Assembly: GCF_016812035.1 (NCBI RefSeq)
Contig: NZ_CP069178.1
Location: 1,178,001 to 1,242,000, forward strand
Source of the DNA: Bulleidia sp. zg-1006
Lineage (GTDB): Bacteria; Bacillota_I; Bacilli_A; Erysipelotrichales; Erysipelotrichaceae
Direction of reading: 5' to 3'
Length of the DNA stretch: 64,000 nucleotides
Shown: in pieces, positions 26,101-36,734 of the stretch
Numbering within the stretch: position 1 is the first letter of the stretch
Layout: every line of letters starts with the position of its first letter
The notes under the pieces: model-generated
What the model was told of the DNA's origin: nothing
The model's input: the letters and a program-made list of their open reading frames with translations, nothing else
Databases searched by the model: none
Position numbers and translations under genes: made by a program

Positions 26101-26352
26101 CAATTCCTGCCTTATGCTTCTTAAAACTTCTTCAACTTCTCCAGCATGAGCAGGGTTTAATTTTTTGAATTGATCTTTAAAAACTTCTAAAAGAATATTA
26201 GTATCTCCATCATACTTGATACCCTTCATATCTTCAGTTATTTTCCCGAAATACTTATATCCCAGGCGAGATAAATGAACCAACGCAGGCATTTGTACTC
26301 TTGTAGCCTCATTGAAGTCCTTATTTCTTGAATAATTTTTAACCTCACTCAT
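23155..26352 (-). CDS. hsdR: Type I restriction endonuclease subunit HsdR
   Basis: Restriction/translocase subunit of 1065 residues. The N-terminal PD-(D/E)xK nuclease shows DITLFVNGLPLVFIEVKKP; the SF2 motor follows with WHTQGSGKTALSYHL, IIDEAHRGYN, ALTGTPL and QALTRVNRPY; the C-terminus is helical. It translocates and cuts unmethylated DNA. The ATG at 26352 overlaps the stop region of the preceding HTH gene and is favoured over an upstream start that would run through that gene. No frame defect is seen. Confidence 0.93.
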   Translation of the reverse strand: MSEVKNYSRNKDFNEATRVQMPALVHLSRLGYKYFGKITEDMKGIKYDGDTNILLEVFKDQFKKLNPAHAGEVEEVLRSIRQELDNDDLGKSFYKRLVAISPTKLIDFENINNNTFHYTAEFTCKNGQDEFRPDITLFVNGLPLVFIEVKKPNNKGGMVAESKRMNDQRFPNKKFRRFINITQLMIFSNNMEYETLGGIIPIQGAFYCTGARDTTKFNCFREENPGNNDVAPFIQDFPYLDINQDMEKQILSDFNCQVIHTSPEYQTNLNESTPTNRIITSMCSKQRLLFLLKYGFAYVRIDREIDGGKIESLDQKHIMRYQQFFATLAVIEKLEEGIKSGVIWHTQGSGKTALSYHLTYALTDYYAKQNKVAKFYFIVDRLDLLEQASSEFEARGLVVKTASSRKELMAQFRTNQSQDGNSGKTEITVVNIQRFAEDKEKVVINDYDTNLQRIFIIDEAHRGYNPKGCFLANLFDADQESIKIALTGTPLLKEERASWKVFGNYLHTYYYDKSIQDGYTLKIIREDIETSYREKLSEIYDNIEHLVEKKDIKKSYIVEHDSYVKELLRYIISDLKKFREIQGDDTLGGMVICETSEQARKLFAYFDEIQEELNCNASVKSKLKAGLILHDSDDKETRKEIVNDFKKNNTIDILIVFNMLLTGFDAPRLKRLYFGRKLKDHNLLQALTRVNRPYKDNYYGYVIDFADIKKNFDETNEAYLKELNRFKDPAETGDGNTMDTLSQVLESPEELVAKMKEVRQVLFNYTIDNAEDFSSEISTIEDKEELLKLKKVLISARDLCNIVRTFGDEELKQKFEKLEITKLPSMISEVSHCIDIINQKEVFSMHDETKQIVNKAMEDIEFSFKSISKEEMKIISGGIEIKEKWKKTINEFAENFDQDDPEYITLREAFMQRFKEHGFVIDSIKEFNEQSEALEDVLKKLAEIKRKNTAILRRYNGDTKFARVHKRIKEENERRRMTSATPIASEYDEDIVDVLNTIKRNIDSKVYDRNDILKKDAYFEQTVMKEITDSMNSMNFSNSREDRSFIQFRISREYLDQYNSYYMYA

Positions 26353-26353
26353 A

Positions 26354-26569
26354 TTATTCACTCTCCTCACCATTAACAATTGAAACCATATCCGCAAAAT
26401 CGACATTCAATTTTTTGCCGATTCGATATAAAATCTCCATACTGACAAATTCACCTCTACCCATTTTTGCTATAGTAGCCGGTGCTAAAGATACTTTTTC
26501 TGCCAGGTCTTTTTTATTCATATTCTTATCAATTAGTATTTTCCATAATCCATTATAGCTAACCTTCAT
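26354..26569 (-). CDS. Small HTH regulator of the type I R-M operon
   Basis: A 71-residue Cro/CI-type DNA-binding protein (NKKDLAEKVSLAPATIAKMG) that is first in the restriction operon, with GAGAGGTGAAG before its ATG. Such proteins commonly time restriction after entry into a new host. It overlaps the hsdR start region (stop at 26354, hsdR ATG at 26352), so hsdR is translationally coupled. Confidence 0.85.
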   Translation of the reverse strand: MKVSYNGLWKILIDKNMNKKDLAEKVSLAPATIAKMGRGEFVSMEILYRIGKKLNVDFADMVSIVNGEESE

Positions 26570-26647
26570 ATCTTCACCTCTCTAATTCGTGTTCATGAAG
26601 TTTCATTTCATATATTTTACCATAAATTTAGAATTTATTCCATATAC

Positions 26648-26682
26648 AAAAAAAGCCGGTGCAGCCCGAAGACCACACCGAC
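26648..26682 (-). terminator. Strong terminator closing the helicase/SSB operon
   Basis: GTCGGTGTGGTC and GGCTGCACCGGC pair around TTCG, followed by seven T on the minus strand. It separates the conserved ICE operon from the restriction cargo. The 3' arm of a similar hairpin is found at the deletion junction of the ICE remnant (3365-3380). Confidence 0.85.
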
Positions 26683-26688
26683 AATTCT

Positions 26689-27348
26689 TTATCTTTCCGC
26701 TTCTTTGGAAGCTTCTTTTTTCTCAGTAGGCTTTGCTTTTTCTTCCGCCTTAAACTTCTTAATTGCTCCAAGGACGGACTCTTTCTTTTCTTCCTGGCTC
26801 TTCATCTGCTCTTTGGCTTTCAAGAGCTTAGAAGCGAGTATCCTTACATTCGTATGCTCTTTTCCATTATCATCAATGGATTTTCGCTCCTGACCGAAGA
26901 GCTTTACAAAATCGCCTTGCTTAAAGTCCTTTGGAATATCGCCCTTTTCTCCATAAGCCGAGCAATTCGTATAGTGCTTATTGCCCTCATCGTCTTTTTA
27001 TACAACGGAGAAATTGACTACCTTAAAGGCTTCTCCGTTCTTGTTTTCTCGTTCTACTACCTCGACATCACCGACAATATTGCCGACAATATTTACCAAG
27101 TCGTTATCTTCTTTTTCAAGAGTCTCATTCTCTTTAATCTGACCGCTTTCACGAAGCTCATCAATCATATAGTCAAATTCCTCATTAAGCAGTGTTAGTG
27201 AGTCGTTGTTTGTGTAGTTGTCATACAATATATCGAGTGCTTCCTTGTCATTCACGCCCTTTTCAAAACTGATTAGAGCCTTTGTAAAGTCCTCATAGTT
27301 CTCGTTTGCCATCTGCTCGATGGTATTTCTCATTTCCTTGTAATTCAT
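26689..27348 (-). pseudogene. SSB-like protein with an in-frame stop
   Basis: The frame starts at ATG 27348, runs 116 codons to a TAA at 26998-27000 inside the OB-fold (VVNFSVV-stop-KDDEGNKHYTNCSAYG), and continues open in the same frame for another 102 codons to 26689. The full protein would have a helical N-terminal domain (about 1-75), a single-strand-binding OB-fold (about 85-170) and a charged tail with KESVLGAIKKFKAEEK and the ending KEASKEAER. The OB-fold part resembles the SSB-like gene at 49904-50215. A single base change explains the stop. Confidence 0.75.
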
Positions 27349-27383
27349 TATTCATACCTCCATATTTGTTGTTAAAAGTGAAT

Positions 27384-27406
27384 AAGGGACTTAAATCAAG
27401 CCCCTT
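27384..27406 (-). terminator. Weak hairpin at the end of the giant helicase gene
   Basis: AAGGGGC and GTCCCTT pair across the stop codon region; only a broken T tract follows. It may reduce read-through or stabilise the mRNA end. Confidence 0.35.
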
Positions 27407-30400
27407 ATCGTTCATCGTGTTCTTTTGATTTTGTATCTTTTACTTCTTTTTCTTTCTGCTCTGACTGAAATGACTTAATCTGCCCTAAGATAGATGGCTT
27501 TTCCTCCTTTGCGTGGAGATTATCTTCCACATCGTAGGTAGTCTCAAAGTAGTCGCTATCCCTAAAGTCGTTGTCATATCTGTCAGGCACGCCGTCATTA
27601 TACAAGTCCTTTGCAAGCGGATCATAGAAATTACCTTCATCATCAATTTCAAGACCTAACGCCTGTCTTAATTCTTCCTCATCAACAAAAACAAATGCAC
27701 TAAATTCGCCATTTTCCATTTCAAACTTCATGCAATCAAGAGCCTTTTCTTCGCTACCGTTTTCTTTTACATAATCGTAATGACCTATCTCTTTGTCGTT
27801 TACAAGTTGTGTAGCCATAAAGTCCTCAAGATTAAGTTCAAACTGTATCTCATGCTTTTCATCAGGCGTATTTGTATAGGCAATACCTATATGTTTTAAA
27901 TCAGGATACAGTGTATTGAATTCCTCATAGCAATGATTTTCTTCATACTCTCTGTTACAGAAGTCAATAATGGCTCTTTTTACATCTTCCACTAATGGAT
28001 TGGGATTTTCTTTTTCTTCCACCTCTCCCATATCAAGGAGCTTATTCAACTCTGCAAGTCTTAATATCTTAGTTTTCAATTCCTCCGCCTTTTCAAAAGG
28101 CTTTTTTAATTCCTCTTTAGCATTTTCAAGCTGCTCTTTGGTGCTGACGAATTTTTCTTCAAGCTTTTTTAGTTTGTCAGGCATTTTCTCAATGGCATTA
28201 TCAAGTCTTGTAATATTACCGTCCGCACTCGTTCCAAGCTCTCCTATCGTTTTAGAAGCTCCGTTCAAGCTGAAATTATGCTCATTGGTAAAGAAGTTGT
28301 AGCTCACTTCCAAGTCCATATTTCGATACTTACCGATAACCTTGCTCTCATTTACTTTTACTGTCTTTATAGCTTCAAGCAGCTTTTCGCCCGCTTCTTT
28401 TTTATCCGTTATCTTCGCTCCGTTAATGGTTATGGAAGTAAACTTATTTTCGCCATCTCCTTGCGGTTCTACACTTGATATATCCTTTTTAACAGCTTCA
28501 ATAAGTTTCTCAAGCTTTGCGATTTCATCAGGATAGGTTTTTGCAACCTTATCTTCCAAGCGATAGCGATTTGACTTGTAATTGGCTTCAAGCATTTTAA
28601 GCTTCGTAACCTCATTATCTAAATCCATTTTTTCTTTGATTTTCGGATCACCTGTTGCAAGGGCTTTAATCTCCGCATAGTTAAGGGAACTTTCATCCAC
28701 ATCTTCCGCCACTCTGACAGGAGTCTTTGAAGTCATAATCTGAGAAATGAATTTTTGCTTATTCTCTATGGTCTGCCAAAGGTAAGCATCAAAGGTGTTC
28801 TCGGTAATGTAACGATAGATATTAACTTCTTTATTTTCATTTCCCTGACGGACAATTCTGCCCGCTCTCTGTTCAAGGTCAGCAGGTCTCCACGGCACAT
28901 CTAAATCGTGCATTGCAATCAGCTTGTTTTGCACATTTGTACCTGCTCCCATTTTCTGCGTAGAACCCATTAAGATACGGATTTCTCCTTTTCTTACCTT
29001 TGCAAAAAGTTCATCCTTTTGCTTATCTGAATTTGCTTCATGAATAAAGGCAATTTCTTCTTTCGGTATTCCCATTGCCACAAGCTTATCCCTTATATCA
29101 TCATAGATATTAAACTCTCCGTCTCCCTTTGGTGTAGACATATCCGAGAAAAGAAGCTGTGTAGATTTATTCTCTTTTGTCTTATCCCATATTGAAAATA
29201 CATTCTTAACATAGACATTGACCTTGCTATCAGGATTATCAGGAAGCAGTGGATTGATTAAACGCTGGTCTAAAGCAAGTTTCTTGCCGTCATTCGTAAT
29301 TTTCAACATATTATCTTCTTCAGGCTCTACTTCCTTATTTCTGACCTTATCCGCCCTTTCAGACAAACCTTTTAATATCTCTTTTTGTTCATCACTCGGC
29401 ATTGTCTTAACAACTTCATAGTGTGCTTCAGGAGTAGGAAGATTTAACATATCCGCCGTCTGAATATCTGCCACTTCCTTAAACATACTCATAAGCTCCG
29501 GAAGATTATAGAACTTGGAAAATCTGGTCTTTACTCTATATCCGGTTCCCTCAGGCGATAGTTCAAATGCTGATTGTGTTTCACCAAATGTAGAAGCCCA
29601 AGAGTCAAAATGCTCCAAGCCATTTTTCTTTAAAGCATCATACTGCAAATATCTCTGCATAGTATAAAGCTCCGTCATCGAGTTACTTACAGGCGTTCCT
29701 GTGGCAAATACGATACCTTTTCCGTTTGTCATCTCGTCCATATAGCGACACTTCATAAACATATCGGAAGATTTAAAAGCCTCCGACTGCCCGATACCTG
29801 CTACATTTCTCATTTTTGTATAAAGATAAAGGTTTTTGTAATTATGGGCTTCGTCCACTATCAGCTTATCAACGCCAAGCTCCTCAAAGGTAATGACATC
29901 ATCTTTTTTGAAATCATCATTTAGTTTTTCAAGTCTTGCTTCCAACTTCTTTCTTGTCTTTTGCAGCTCTTTAACCGTGAAGTTCTGATTTCTGTCGTGC
30001 TTGTATTCTTCAACATAGTTAATGATTTCATCAATCTGATCCTGAATATGTTTTTGTTGATATTCCTTTGACATAGGGATTTTTTCAAACTGACTATGCC
30101 CGATTATTACCGCATCATACTCGCCGGTTGCAATCTTTCCGATAAATCTCTTTCTGTTTTTCGGTTCAAAATCTTTCTTGTCGGCCACCATGATGTTGGC
30201 GGACGGATAAAGCTGCATAAACTCTCTTCCAATTTGTCCGGTCAAATGATTAGGAACTACGAATAATGACTTCGTACACATTCCAAGCCTTTTTGCTTCC
30301 ATAGCACTTGCCACCATTTCAAAGGTCTTGCCGGCACCTACTACATGAGCAAGAAGCGAGTTTCCGCCATACAAAATTCTTGCGATAGCGTTTCTTTGAT

Positions 30401-33400
30401 GTTCATATAGGTCAATCCCCTCACCCATCCCCTCAAAGGTCAGATTGCTGCCGTCATACTCACGGTTTCGGATTGAGTTGAATTTCTCGTTATATACCTT
30501 TACAAGCCTGTTTCTTCGCTCCTGATCGTTAAATATCCAGTTCTTAAACTCTTCTTTCAGAATCTCCTGTTTTTGTCCTGCAAGCATGGTTTCTTTTTTA
30601 TTTAAGACCGATGTTTTAGAGCCGTCAGGATTTACTATCTGGTCAAATACCTTTGTTTCCTTTAGGTTTAGAGCATCTTCAATAAGCTTATAGGCACTGA
30701 CTCTACTTGTACCGTAGGTCATTTCCGCAAGGTCATTTCCTCGGTCTTTGCTTTTCCCCTCAACATTCCATTCACTTGTAAGATGGGAGAATTTAACCTT
30801 TATATCCCATCTTGCCCAGCCCGGTGTCTCTAAGGTTTCAAAGACAAATCGTTCTATATCTTTTGTCGGTATCCAAGTAGCACCAAGCCTTACATTTATC
30901 TCGCTTGCTTCAAGTTCTTTCGGCATAACCTTTTGAAGCTCTGACTTTTGAAATTCAAGGCGGTTTAATTCACTTGCAAGCATTTCTTGTTCATCTGTAT
31001 TTTCATCCGGAAGCATTCTTTGTGCTTGGCTTAGTCTTGCAATATAGCTATCTACAATACCTATCTTTTCTCTGATATTTCCGCTTAAATACTCATCTTT
31101 TGTTACATAGGCATACTTAAATGAACTATTCTCATCACTACAGCTAAATGGCAAATCCCCATCTTCAAGGTCAAATGAAAGTTTCTGATTAAACCTTGTA
31201 TTCTCCTCACGGATATTTAGGAAAATTTCTCCTCTAAGCTCCGAAATGATAGTGCTTCTGTCTTTATCTGTCAGACCTTGCATATATTCAAAGTCCACAT
31301 ATCCCTTTTGGGAAATGGAAAGCACCAAGGCTTCAAGTGAGGTATCCACATGGTCAATTACTCTTGCCTTTGTGATAGTACGCTTGAAGAAAATATCTCC
31401 CTTTGCCTTAAAGTTATCTTCCTCATCGAGTATTTCAATGGACGATATAAGAGGGAAATTGCTATCTTCTCTTAAAGCTCTTGTGTTTGAAAGGTTATTT
31501 ACAAAGCCGTGCTTTTTAGAAAAGTTATCATAGACCTCATTTAATTTTTCCTGAGAAGCCTTTATCTCTTCATCGCTGAAATCTTCCTTTTGACTTTTGA
31601 TAACATCTTTTAAGGCTTCATTCAGCTTGAGATAGTCCTTAATCTTTTCTTTGTTCTTATCCGATACCTCTTTTTTAATAAAAAGCGAGTTTTCCCTGTA
31701 ATACACATCGTTATCAATAACGGTATAGGAAAAGTTTTTGACATCGTCCGTTGCCGGAATGGAAGTAATCTCATCATCAAGAAGCTCTATCTCTTCATAC
31801 TTTGCAACTTTAGAAATTTCTTCACTTGCTTTTGTAAGTAATTCCTTTAAGTCCGCATTTTCTTTCGATAGACAAGAAATAGTATTTCCAAATCGTCCTG
31901 ATACTTCTTCCATAGATCCAAGCACCATTTCAGGATGCTCTACAAAGTATTTGTTGTAGGTTAGCCCTTTTTCATCTTCTGCTAAATGCACCCAGGTCTC
32001 ATCACGCTCAAGAACGCTGTCTCTTTTCTTTAAGAAGATAATATCGCTTGTTACTTCCGTTCCTGCTACTCCCTTAAAAGTGTCGTTTGGAAGCCTGATT
32101 GCTCCTAAAAACTCAACCCTTGCATTTATATATTTTCTGATGCTTTCATCTTTCTTATCCATTGTTCCGCTTGATGTGATAAAGGCAATGACACCGCCAT
32201 TTCTAACCTTGTCGATGGATTTTGCAAAGAAGTAGTCATGGATTAAGAAGTTATTTCGGTTGTACTCTCTGTCATTTACCTTAAATTCTCCGAAAGGTAC
32301 ATTTCCGATTGCTACATCAAAGAAGTTATTGGAAAAGCTTGTTTCTTCAAATCCTTTTACCTGTATGTCGCTATTTGGGTAGAGAAGCTTTCCGATGCGA
32401 CCGCTGACAGAGTCAAGCTCCACTCCGTAAAACTTCGACTTACTCATTTCATCGGGAAGATTGCCGATAAAGTTTCCAATTCCCATACTCGGCTCTAAAA
32501 TGTTGCCGTTCTTAAAGCCCATATCCGAAAGTGTCTTATATACGCCGTCAATAACTGTTTTAGGCGTAAAAAAAGCAGTTAAGGTTGACTCCTTAGCTGC
32601 TTCGTATTCTAAAGGTGATAGATTTTCTTTTAGGAATTTTCTTGCATTCTCCCATTGACCGCCCTTTCCTTCATCGAAGACTTCGGAAAGTCCGCCCCAA
32701 CCGACATATTTTGCTAAAACTTCCTGTGCCGTACTGTCAAGCTCTCTTTCGCCCTTTTCAACTCTATTTAGCATTGAGATGGCTTCGAGGTTTTGGTTTA
32801 ACCTTTCGCTCGGTGTAAGTTTTTCAGGTAAAATCTCCTCTGTAATCTTATAATTGGAAGCTTTTTCTTTTGGCTTATCTTCGAGTCCGAATAGTCTTTC
32901 CAAATCGCTTTCAAGCCTATATGGGATAACCTCTGAGCCGGTTATCATACCACCTAAGTATTCAGCATTATCCTTTATGGTGATAGTCTTTAATCCACCG
33001 CCCATATCGTCAAATCTTGTTATGGTAAAGTCTTTATCTTTGTAATGGACTTCATCTCCTACAATGAGCTTCGGTCTATCAAAGCTTATTTTTTCCAAAA
33101 GCTCTTTTTCATCTGCAAAGCTTACGATTGGTATTTGACGATTGCCTTGTCTTACAGGATCAAGCCATAAATCATTTTTGCCTATAATTTCGTTCTTACT
33201 TACCTCATGAATGGTATAGGCTTCATGCTTCATATAGACTGTTCTTCCAGGAGATAAATCCAATTCAGACTCAATGGCGACTTCTTCCTTTTCCTCGCTT
33301 AGATAGTCAAAAATATTTCCTTGAACGGCTTCTTGATTTTCTAATTGAGTCTCGCTTTCTACTGCGTAATCATTTATCTTAAAGGCTTCATATTTGCCCC

Positions 33401-35726
33401 TATCTATCAGCTTATCTACCTTATGGCTTTCATCGAAACTACTTCCACGATTAAGAGAGTATTCTTTTCCCTCAACAACAACTTTTCTTCCCGTGTCTTC
33501 AAGACTAATAGCAAATCCGTCTTTTTTACTTGCAAGGATAAATTCATTTCCGACTTTGATTGCCACTTTCTCAAATTCGTTATCTGAAGCTATTTCTTTT
33601 AGGCTGTCCACAAATTCGCTCATCGTTACAAAGTCGATATTTTCCTTGAAGCTTTCAATCTGTTCTATACTCACCTCATCATTTACAAGGTAGCCTTTAA
33701 GCACATTGAATTTCGCAATATCAATGTCAAGATTTTTGAGATACTGTATCTTTTCTGATGTAACCTTTGTCTCTCCTTTGTTCCAATCATCAATCAGCCA
33801 TTTTAACTGCTCCATTTTCCAAACAGGAAGATTGGGCTCGGCAATTTCAGTGATTTCATTACCATAAAAATCATATTCTTTAATAGCACTTAAAATCTCA
33901 TCTAACTGCTTATCACTAAAATCGTTAATGGAAATATTAGTGCCTTCAAGAGCTTCTTCTAACTTACTTGTTGCAAGTCTGCTTACGGCTTCTTCTCTTG
34001 AAACCTCATATTCTTCCATAATAGAGCTGACTTCTTCGGCAAAGTTAGGACTTAATTCTTCCGCGTATTCATCAGATATTTCATTATCTGCTGCTTTATA
34101 AACTCTTTCATATTCAAAACTCAACTCGCCGTTAAAGACCATTTGAAGCTCTTCTTCGCTCATCTGCTTTTTAAGCTCTGTGTCTTTAAGTTCCCTAAAT
34201 GTTTTCGGGAAATCTTCTAAGATAAGTCTTTGTGCATTTAACTCCCTTAACTCCTCAAGATTGAAATAGCCCCATTCAGGTTCAATCCCAAGTACAAGTC
34301 CAAAGGCATCGCCGCTTTCTCTATCGTATTCTGTCATATACCAGGTCCAATTACTTCTAAAGGGAATGATATATGCAGCGTGTACTTCCTTATCGGCAAG
34401 GGAAATACTTTCCTGCTCATAGAGCTTCGGCACTCTTTCAAGCATTTCATCAGTCATCAGCACATCGGGATTATCCTTAGAATAGAAAAAGGAAGCATTT
34501 TCAGCTCCCTCTTGTATCTTTCTTATGCCGTTTTCTTCTACGCTTCGACTACTTCTTTGATTGTTATTTCTTTCAAGGCTGAAATCATCGCCTGATACTT
34601 CGGATCTTCCTCGCTTACTATATTCTGGGCTTTCAAGAGTTTCGGCTTCTCGTTCCTCATAAAGTTGATTGCTCTCTTTTGAGTTTCCATTAAGTGAGAT
34701 ACCAGCTTCTTCTCTTTGTAAAGGTCGATTAGCATCTGATAGTTCTCCTCGTCCTTGCTCTCTGAAAGATACTCCAGTCTCATCACTGCGTAAGCCGGAT
34801 TCGGAAATTCCTCCATAAAGCTCTTCTCTTCTTCCAGGCTGCTTAGGGTCTTCTCCTTGATGATTGTTACTATCTCGTCCGTGTTCTCCACTCCCGAAAA
34901 TTCGGTTTCTTTGCTCATCATTTCTTTCGTCATCTGATCGAATAACATTATCATTTCCTCCTAATTCATTTACTTTATTTTCATTATAATCGGCACTAAG
35001 GTTCTTTGTCAGGTCTCTATTTTTAGAAAAATTTCTTGTTCTGCTTCTCGTTTCCTCGATGATTTGGCTACAAGCATTTGAAATACAAGTGCCGACACTC
35101 ATTAAAGATATGCTGTCGATAGACTTAAAATTTTCTCTTAAAGTGTCCATCGGAAACGGATAATCAATATGAAATCTGTTTGAAACGGCATAAGCTACCG
35201 AATTTCTCATAAAGTTTGCAAATGAGTTTCTGTCTTCATCTGCAATTCTTAAATTGTTTGCAAGCTCATAAATGCTCTCATCGGCATATATTCGGCTCAA
35301 AGTATAAAGATTTTCAGCTAAGCTTTCGCTTGCCTCATATCCTTGCAAATCAATCATGTCTTTTAAAGCTTTGCCATTATTTTCTTTATCAAAAGACCAT
35401 AGCTTAACTTCATTGACATTCCTGTCCATTGAAGTTGTCTGGCTGACATCGAAGATATATCCGACCTTTTGAAATGCGTTACTGTCATTTAGAATTGGTA
35501 TGCCCTTTTGCCCTCTCATAACAGTACGGTTAAATCGTTCTCGCCATAAATCAAAGCTTGTGCAAGCTGTGGCATTCGGATTTTTATCATAGATACTTAG
35601 CTGACTTAAAAAGTCGTATTTCTGATTGTTCCCGACAACCTTTAAGAGTTTCAGATATTCGCTTTCGCTATCTAAAACATCTCTTTTTACAAGCTCCATA
35701 ATATTGTAAAAATCGTTCGTTCTCAT
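27405..35726 (-). CDS. Giant N6-adenine methylase / SNF2-type helicase (LtrC-like N-terminus)
   Basis: 2773 residues. In order: an N-terminal ArdC/LtrC-like region (1-230, [16 protein letters not shown]); a low-complexity Arg/Glu/Ser/Asn-rich linker (about 240-410); regulatory-looking middle domains; an adenine methylase with [11 protein letters not shown] (near 1075) and the NPPY variant NVPF (near 1142); a SNF2/DEAD motor with VVGAGKT (near 1800), VDEAHNYKN (near 1955) and [10 protein letters not shown] (near 2290); and a charged tail. Family members protect or unwind incoming ICE DNA and may act as anti-restriction proteins, but their job is unproven. The linker overlaps a second reading frame (34538-34948). 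The tail contains [18 protein letters not shown], shared with the hydrolase at 43642, and [12 protein letters not shown], shared with the SSB-like gene. Confidence 0.9.
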   Translation of the reverse strand: MRTNDFYNIMELVKRDVLDSESEYLKLLKVVGNNQKYDFLSQLSIYDKNPNATACTSFDLWRERFNRTVMRGQKGIPILNDSNAFQKVGYIFDVSQTTSMDRNVNEVKLWSFDKENNGKALKDMIDLQGYEASESLAENLYTLSRIYADESIYELANNLRIADEDRNSFANFMRNSVAYAVSNRFHIDYPFPMDTLRENFKSIDSISLMSVGTCISNACSQIIEETRSRTRNFSKNRDLTKNLSADYNENKVNELGGNDNVIRSDDERNDEQRNRIFGSGEHGRDSNNHQGEDPKQPGRREELYGGISESGLRSDETGVSFREQGRGELSDANRPLQREEAGISLNGNSKESNQLYEEREAETLESPEYSKRGRSEVSGDDFSLERNNNQRSSRSVEENGIRKIQEGAENASFFYSKDNPDVLMTDEMLERVPKLYEQESISLADKEVHAAYIIPFRSNWTWYMTEYDRESGDAFGLVLGIEPEWGYFNLEELRELNAQRLILEDFPKTFRELKDTELKKQMSEEELQMVFNGELSFEYERVYKAADNEISDEYAEELSPNFAEEVSSIMEEYEVSREEAVSRLATSKLEEALEGTNISINDFSDKQLDEILSAIKEYDFYGNEITEIAEPNLPVWKMEQLKWLIDDWNKGETKVTSEKIQYLKNLDIDIAKFNVLKGYLVNDEVSIEQIESFKENIDFVTMSEFVDSLKEIASDNEFEKVAIKVGNEFILASKKDGFAISLEDTGRKVVVEGKEYSLNRGSSFDESHKVDKLIDRGKYEAFKINDYAVESETQLENQEAVQGNIFDYLSEEKEEVAIESELDLSPGRTVYMKHEAYTIHEVSKNEIIGKNDLWLDPVRQGNRQIPIVSFADEKELLEKISFDRPKLIVGDEVHYKDKDFTITRFDDMGGGLKTITIKDNAEYLGGMITGSEVIPYRLESDLERLFGLEDKPKEKASNYKITEEILPEKLTPSERLNQNLEAISMLNRVEKGERELDSTAQEVLAKYVGWGGLSEVFDEGKGGQWENARKFLKENLSPLEYEAAKESTLTAFFTPKTVIDGVYKTLSDMGFKNGNILEPSMGIGNFIGNLPDEMSKSKFYGVELDSVSGRIGKLLYPNSDIQVKGFEETSFSNNFFDVAIGNVPFGEFKVNDREYNRNNFLIHDYFFAKSIDKVRNGGVIAFITSSGTMDKKDESIRKYINARVEFLGAIRLPNDTFKGVAGTEVTSDIIFLKKRDSVLERDETWVHLAEDEKGLTYNKYFVEHPEMVLGSMEEVSGRFGNTISCLSKENADLKELLTKASEEISKVAKYEEIELLDDEITSIPATDDVKNFSYTVIDNDVYYRENSLFIKKEVSDKNKEKIKDYLKLNEALKDVIKSQKEDFSDEEIKASQEKLNEVYDNFSKKHGFVNNLSNTRALREDSNFPLISSIEILDEEDNFKAKGDIFFKRTITKARVIDHVDTSLEALVLSISQKGYVDFEYMQGLTDKDRSTIISELRGEIFLNIREENTRFNQKLSFDLEDGDLPFSCSDENSSFKYAYVTKDEYLSGNIREKIGIVDSYIARLSQAQRMLPDENTDEQEMLASELNRLEFQKSELQKVMPKELEASEINVRLGATWIPTKDIERFVFETLETPGWARWDIKVKFSHLTSEWNVEGKSKDRGNDLAEMTYGTSRVSAYKLIEDALNLKETKVFDQIVNPDGSKTSVLNKKETMLAGQKQEILKEEFKNWIFNDQERRNRLVKVYNEKFNSIRNREYDGSNLTFEGMGEGIDLYEHQRNAIARILYGGNSLLAHVVGAGKTFEMVASAMEAKRLGMCTKSLFVVPNHLTGQIGREFMQLYPSANIMVADKKDFEPKNRKRFIGKIATGEYDAVIIGHSQFEKIPMSKEYQQKHIQDQIDEIINYVEEYKHDRNQNFTVKELQKTRKKLEARLEKLNDDFKKDDVITFEELGVDKLIVDEAHNYKNLYLYTKMRNVAGIGQSEAFKSSDMFMKCRYMDEMTNGKGIVFATGTPVSNSMTELYTMQRYLQYDALKKNGLEHFDSWASTFGETQSAFELSPEGTGYRVKTRFSKFYNLPELMSMFKEVADIQTADMLNLPTPEAHYEVVKTMPSDEQKEILKGLSERADKVRNKEVEPEEDNMLKITNDGKKLALDQRLINPLLPDNPDSKVNVYVKNVFSIWDKTKENKSTQLLFSDMSTPKGDGEFNIYDDIRDKLVAMGIPKEEIAFIHEANSDKQKDELFAKVRKGEIRILMGSTQKMGAGTNVQNKLIAMHDLDVPWRPADLEQRAGRIVRQGNENKEVNIYRYITENTFDAYLWQTIENKQKFISQIMTSKTPVRVAEDVDESSLNYAEIKALATGDPKIKEKMDLDNEVTKLKMLEANYKSNRYRLEDKVAKTYPDEIAKLEKLIEAVKKDISSVEPQGDGENKFTSITINGAKITDKKEAGEKLLEAIKTVKVNESKVIGKYRNMDLEVSYNFFTNEHNFSLNGASKTIGELGTSADGNITRLDNAIEKMPDKLKKLEEKFVSTKEQLENAKEELKKPFEKAEELKTKILRLAELNKLLDMGEVEEKENPNPLVEDVKRAIIDFCNREYEENHCYEEFNTLYPDLKHIGIAYTNTPDEKHEIQFELNLEDFMATQLVNDKEIGHYDYVKENGSEEKALDCMKFEMENGEFSAFVFVDEEELRQALGLEIDDEGNFYDPLAKDLYNDGVPDRYDNDFRDSDYFETTYDVEDNLHAKEEKPSILGQIKSFQSEQKEKEVKDTKSKEHDER
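34538..34948 (-). CDS. TnpV-like protein encoded inside the giant helicase gene
   Basis: A second frame on the same strand, shifted by one, open for 136 codons from ATG 34948 with AGGAGG eight bases upstream. The product is a normal-looking helical protein: [12 protein letters not shown], then [19 protein letters not shown], then [18 protein letters not shown]. This pattern (tyrosine-leucine-rich start, GKL-HL-like core, final EEI-like helix) resembles TnpV proteins of Firmicutes mobile elements. The overlapping helicase segment (residues about 260-396) is low-complexity, as expected where a second frame constrains the codons. Similarity to TnpV is by eye; function unknown. Confidence 0.5.
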   Translation of the reverse strand: MLFDQMTKEMMSKETEFSGVENTDEIVTIIKEKTLSSLEEEKSFMEEFPNPAYAVMRLEYLSESKDEENYQMLIDLYKEKKLVSHLMETQKRAINFMRNEKPKLLKAQNIVSEEDPKYQAMISALKEITIKEVVEA

Positions 35727-35728
35727 TC

Positions 35729-36685
35729 TTACCTCCTATATATTTCATTCAAAATCGCTTCAAGCACATTTACCACGATGCTGTTGCCGGCTTGCTTATA
35801 AAGAATAGATGATGTTTTGCCCGGTCTTTTCGGATAAATGGCTCTTATCTTATCAAAATCTTCATCATCAAAGCCCATAAGTCTTAAACACTCCCTTTCC
35901 GTAAGATACCTGTACTTGCCGTTTCCTATATCTACAAGTCCTGAGTTTGGTACTCTGACTTGCTTTGTGGAAATAGTATAGGCGTATTTATCTATGACTT
36001 TTAAGCGGCCCTTGAAGTTCTTATTTTTAGGATTGCCCGACAAGTATCTGAGCATTGACTTCTGCCTTACTTCATAAAGGTCTGAAACACCTTTTTCGAG
36101 GAAATCATCAATGCTTCTTGTTTCTGCTTTTTTAAGAGTTTCAAAATCAAAATCATTCTGTCCGAGTATGCTCACAACAAAGATACGCTTTCTATTTTGC
36201 GGAATACCGAAATCCATAGCGTTTAATATCTTGTATTTGCTCTCATATCCGAGCATTTCCATTTCTTTTAGGTAATGAAAAAAGGAAGCTCTCATATTCT
36301 TATCGAGAACTCCCTTTACATTTTCCCAAAGGATAACCTTGGGCTTTTCTTTCATTTCTTCAATTATCCGTATCGTTTCAAATAACAGGCTGCTCCTTGT
36401 TCCGCTTCCTTTTTCTCCGCCTTTTTTAAGACCGCTACGGCTGAAATCCTGGCAAGGACTTCCGTGCATTACAAAGTCTATTCTTTCATCCAGTGGATAA
36501 TACTTCACTATATCCTGCGGCTTAAAATCTGCTCCATAAAGTGCGTTATAACTTTTTACACAGTTCTTATCAACTTCCACATAATCAATTATCCTATGTG
36601 GGATTTTTTGCCTTATGAATGCCTTTCTTATAGCACCGATGCCTCCGAAAAGCTCCAACACTTTTATCTCTTCTATCGTAATCAC
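35729..36685 (-). CDS. C5-cytosine DNA methyltransferase
   Basis: 318 residues with the ordered C5-methyltransferase motifs: I ([15 protein letters not shown]), IV ([12 protein letters not shown] with the catalytic Cys), VI (WENVKGVL), VIII (IPQNRKRIF) and X (QAGNSIVV). No partner endonuclease is next to it, so it is an orphan enzyme, probably shielding ICE DNA from host restriction. The start is uncertain: the open frame begins at a GTG that overlaps its own GGAGG, and a GTG seven codons further in is possible. It ends two bases before the giant helicase start. Confidence 0.9.
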   Translation of the reverse strand: MITIEEIKVLELFGGIGAIRKAFIRQKIPHRIIDYVEVDKNCVKSYNALYGADFKPQDIVKYYPLDERIDFVMHGSPCQDFSRSGLKKGGEKGSGTRSSLLFETIRIIEEMKEKPKVILWENVKGVLDKNMRASFFHYLKEMEMLGYESKYKILNAMDFGIPQNRKRIFVVSILGQNDFDFETLKKAETRSIDDFLEKGVSDLYEVRQKSMLRYLSGNPKNKNFKGRLKVIDKYAYTISTKQVRVPNSGLVDIGNGKYRYLTERECLRLMGFDDEDFDKIRAIYPKRPGKTSSILYKQAGNSIVVNVLEAILNEIYRR

Positions 36686-36690
36686 CTCCC

Positions 36691-36729
36691 AAAATAAAAT
36701 AAGGGAACAAGATAATCTCCCATTCCCTT
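36691..36729 (-). terminator. Terminator between topB and the methyltransferase
   Basis: AAGGGAA and TTCCCTT pair around a 15-base loop, followed by ATTTTATTTT on the minus strand. Confidence 0.6.
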
Positions 36730-36734
36730 AAAAG

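Noticed and set aside
26659-27198. 179-codon plus-strand frame across the SSB-like pseudogene
   Set aside because: Antisense to a recognisable SSB-like protein and crosses its terminator; Phe/Leu-rich mirror frame.
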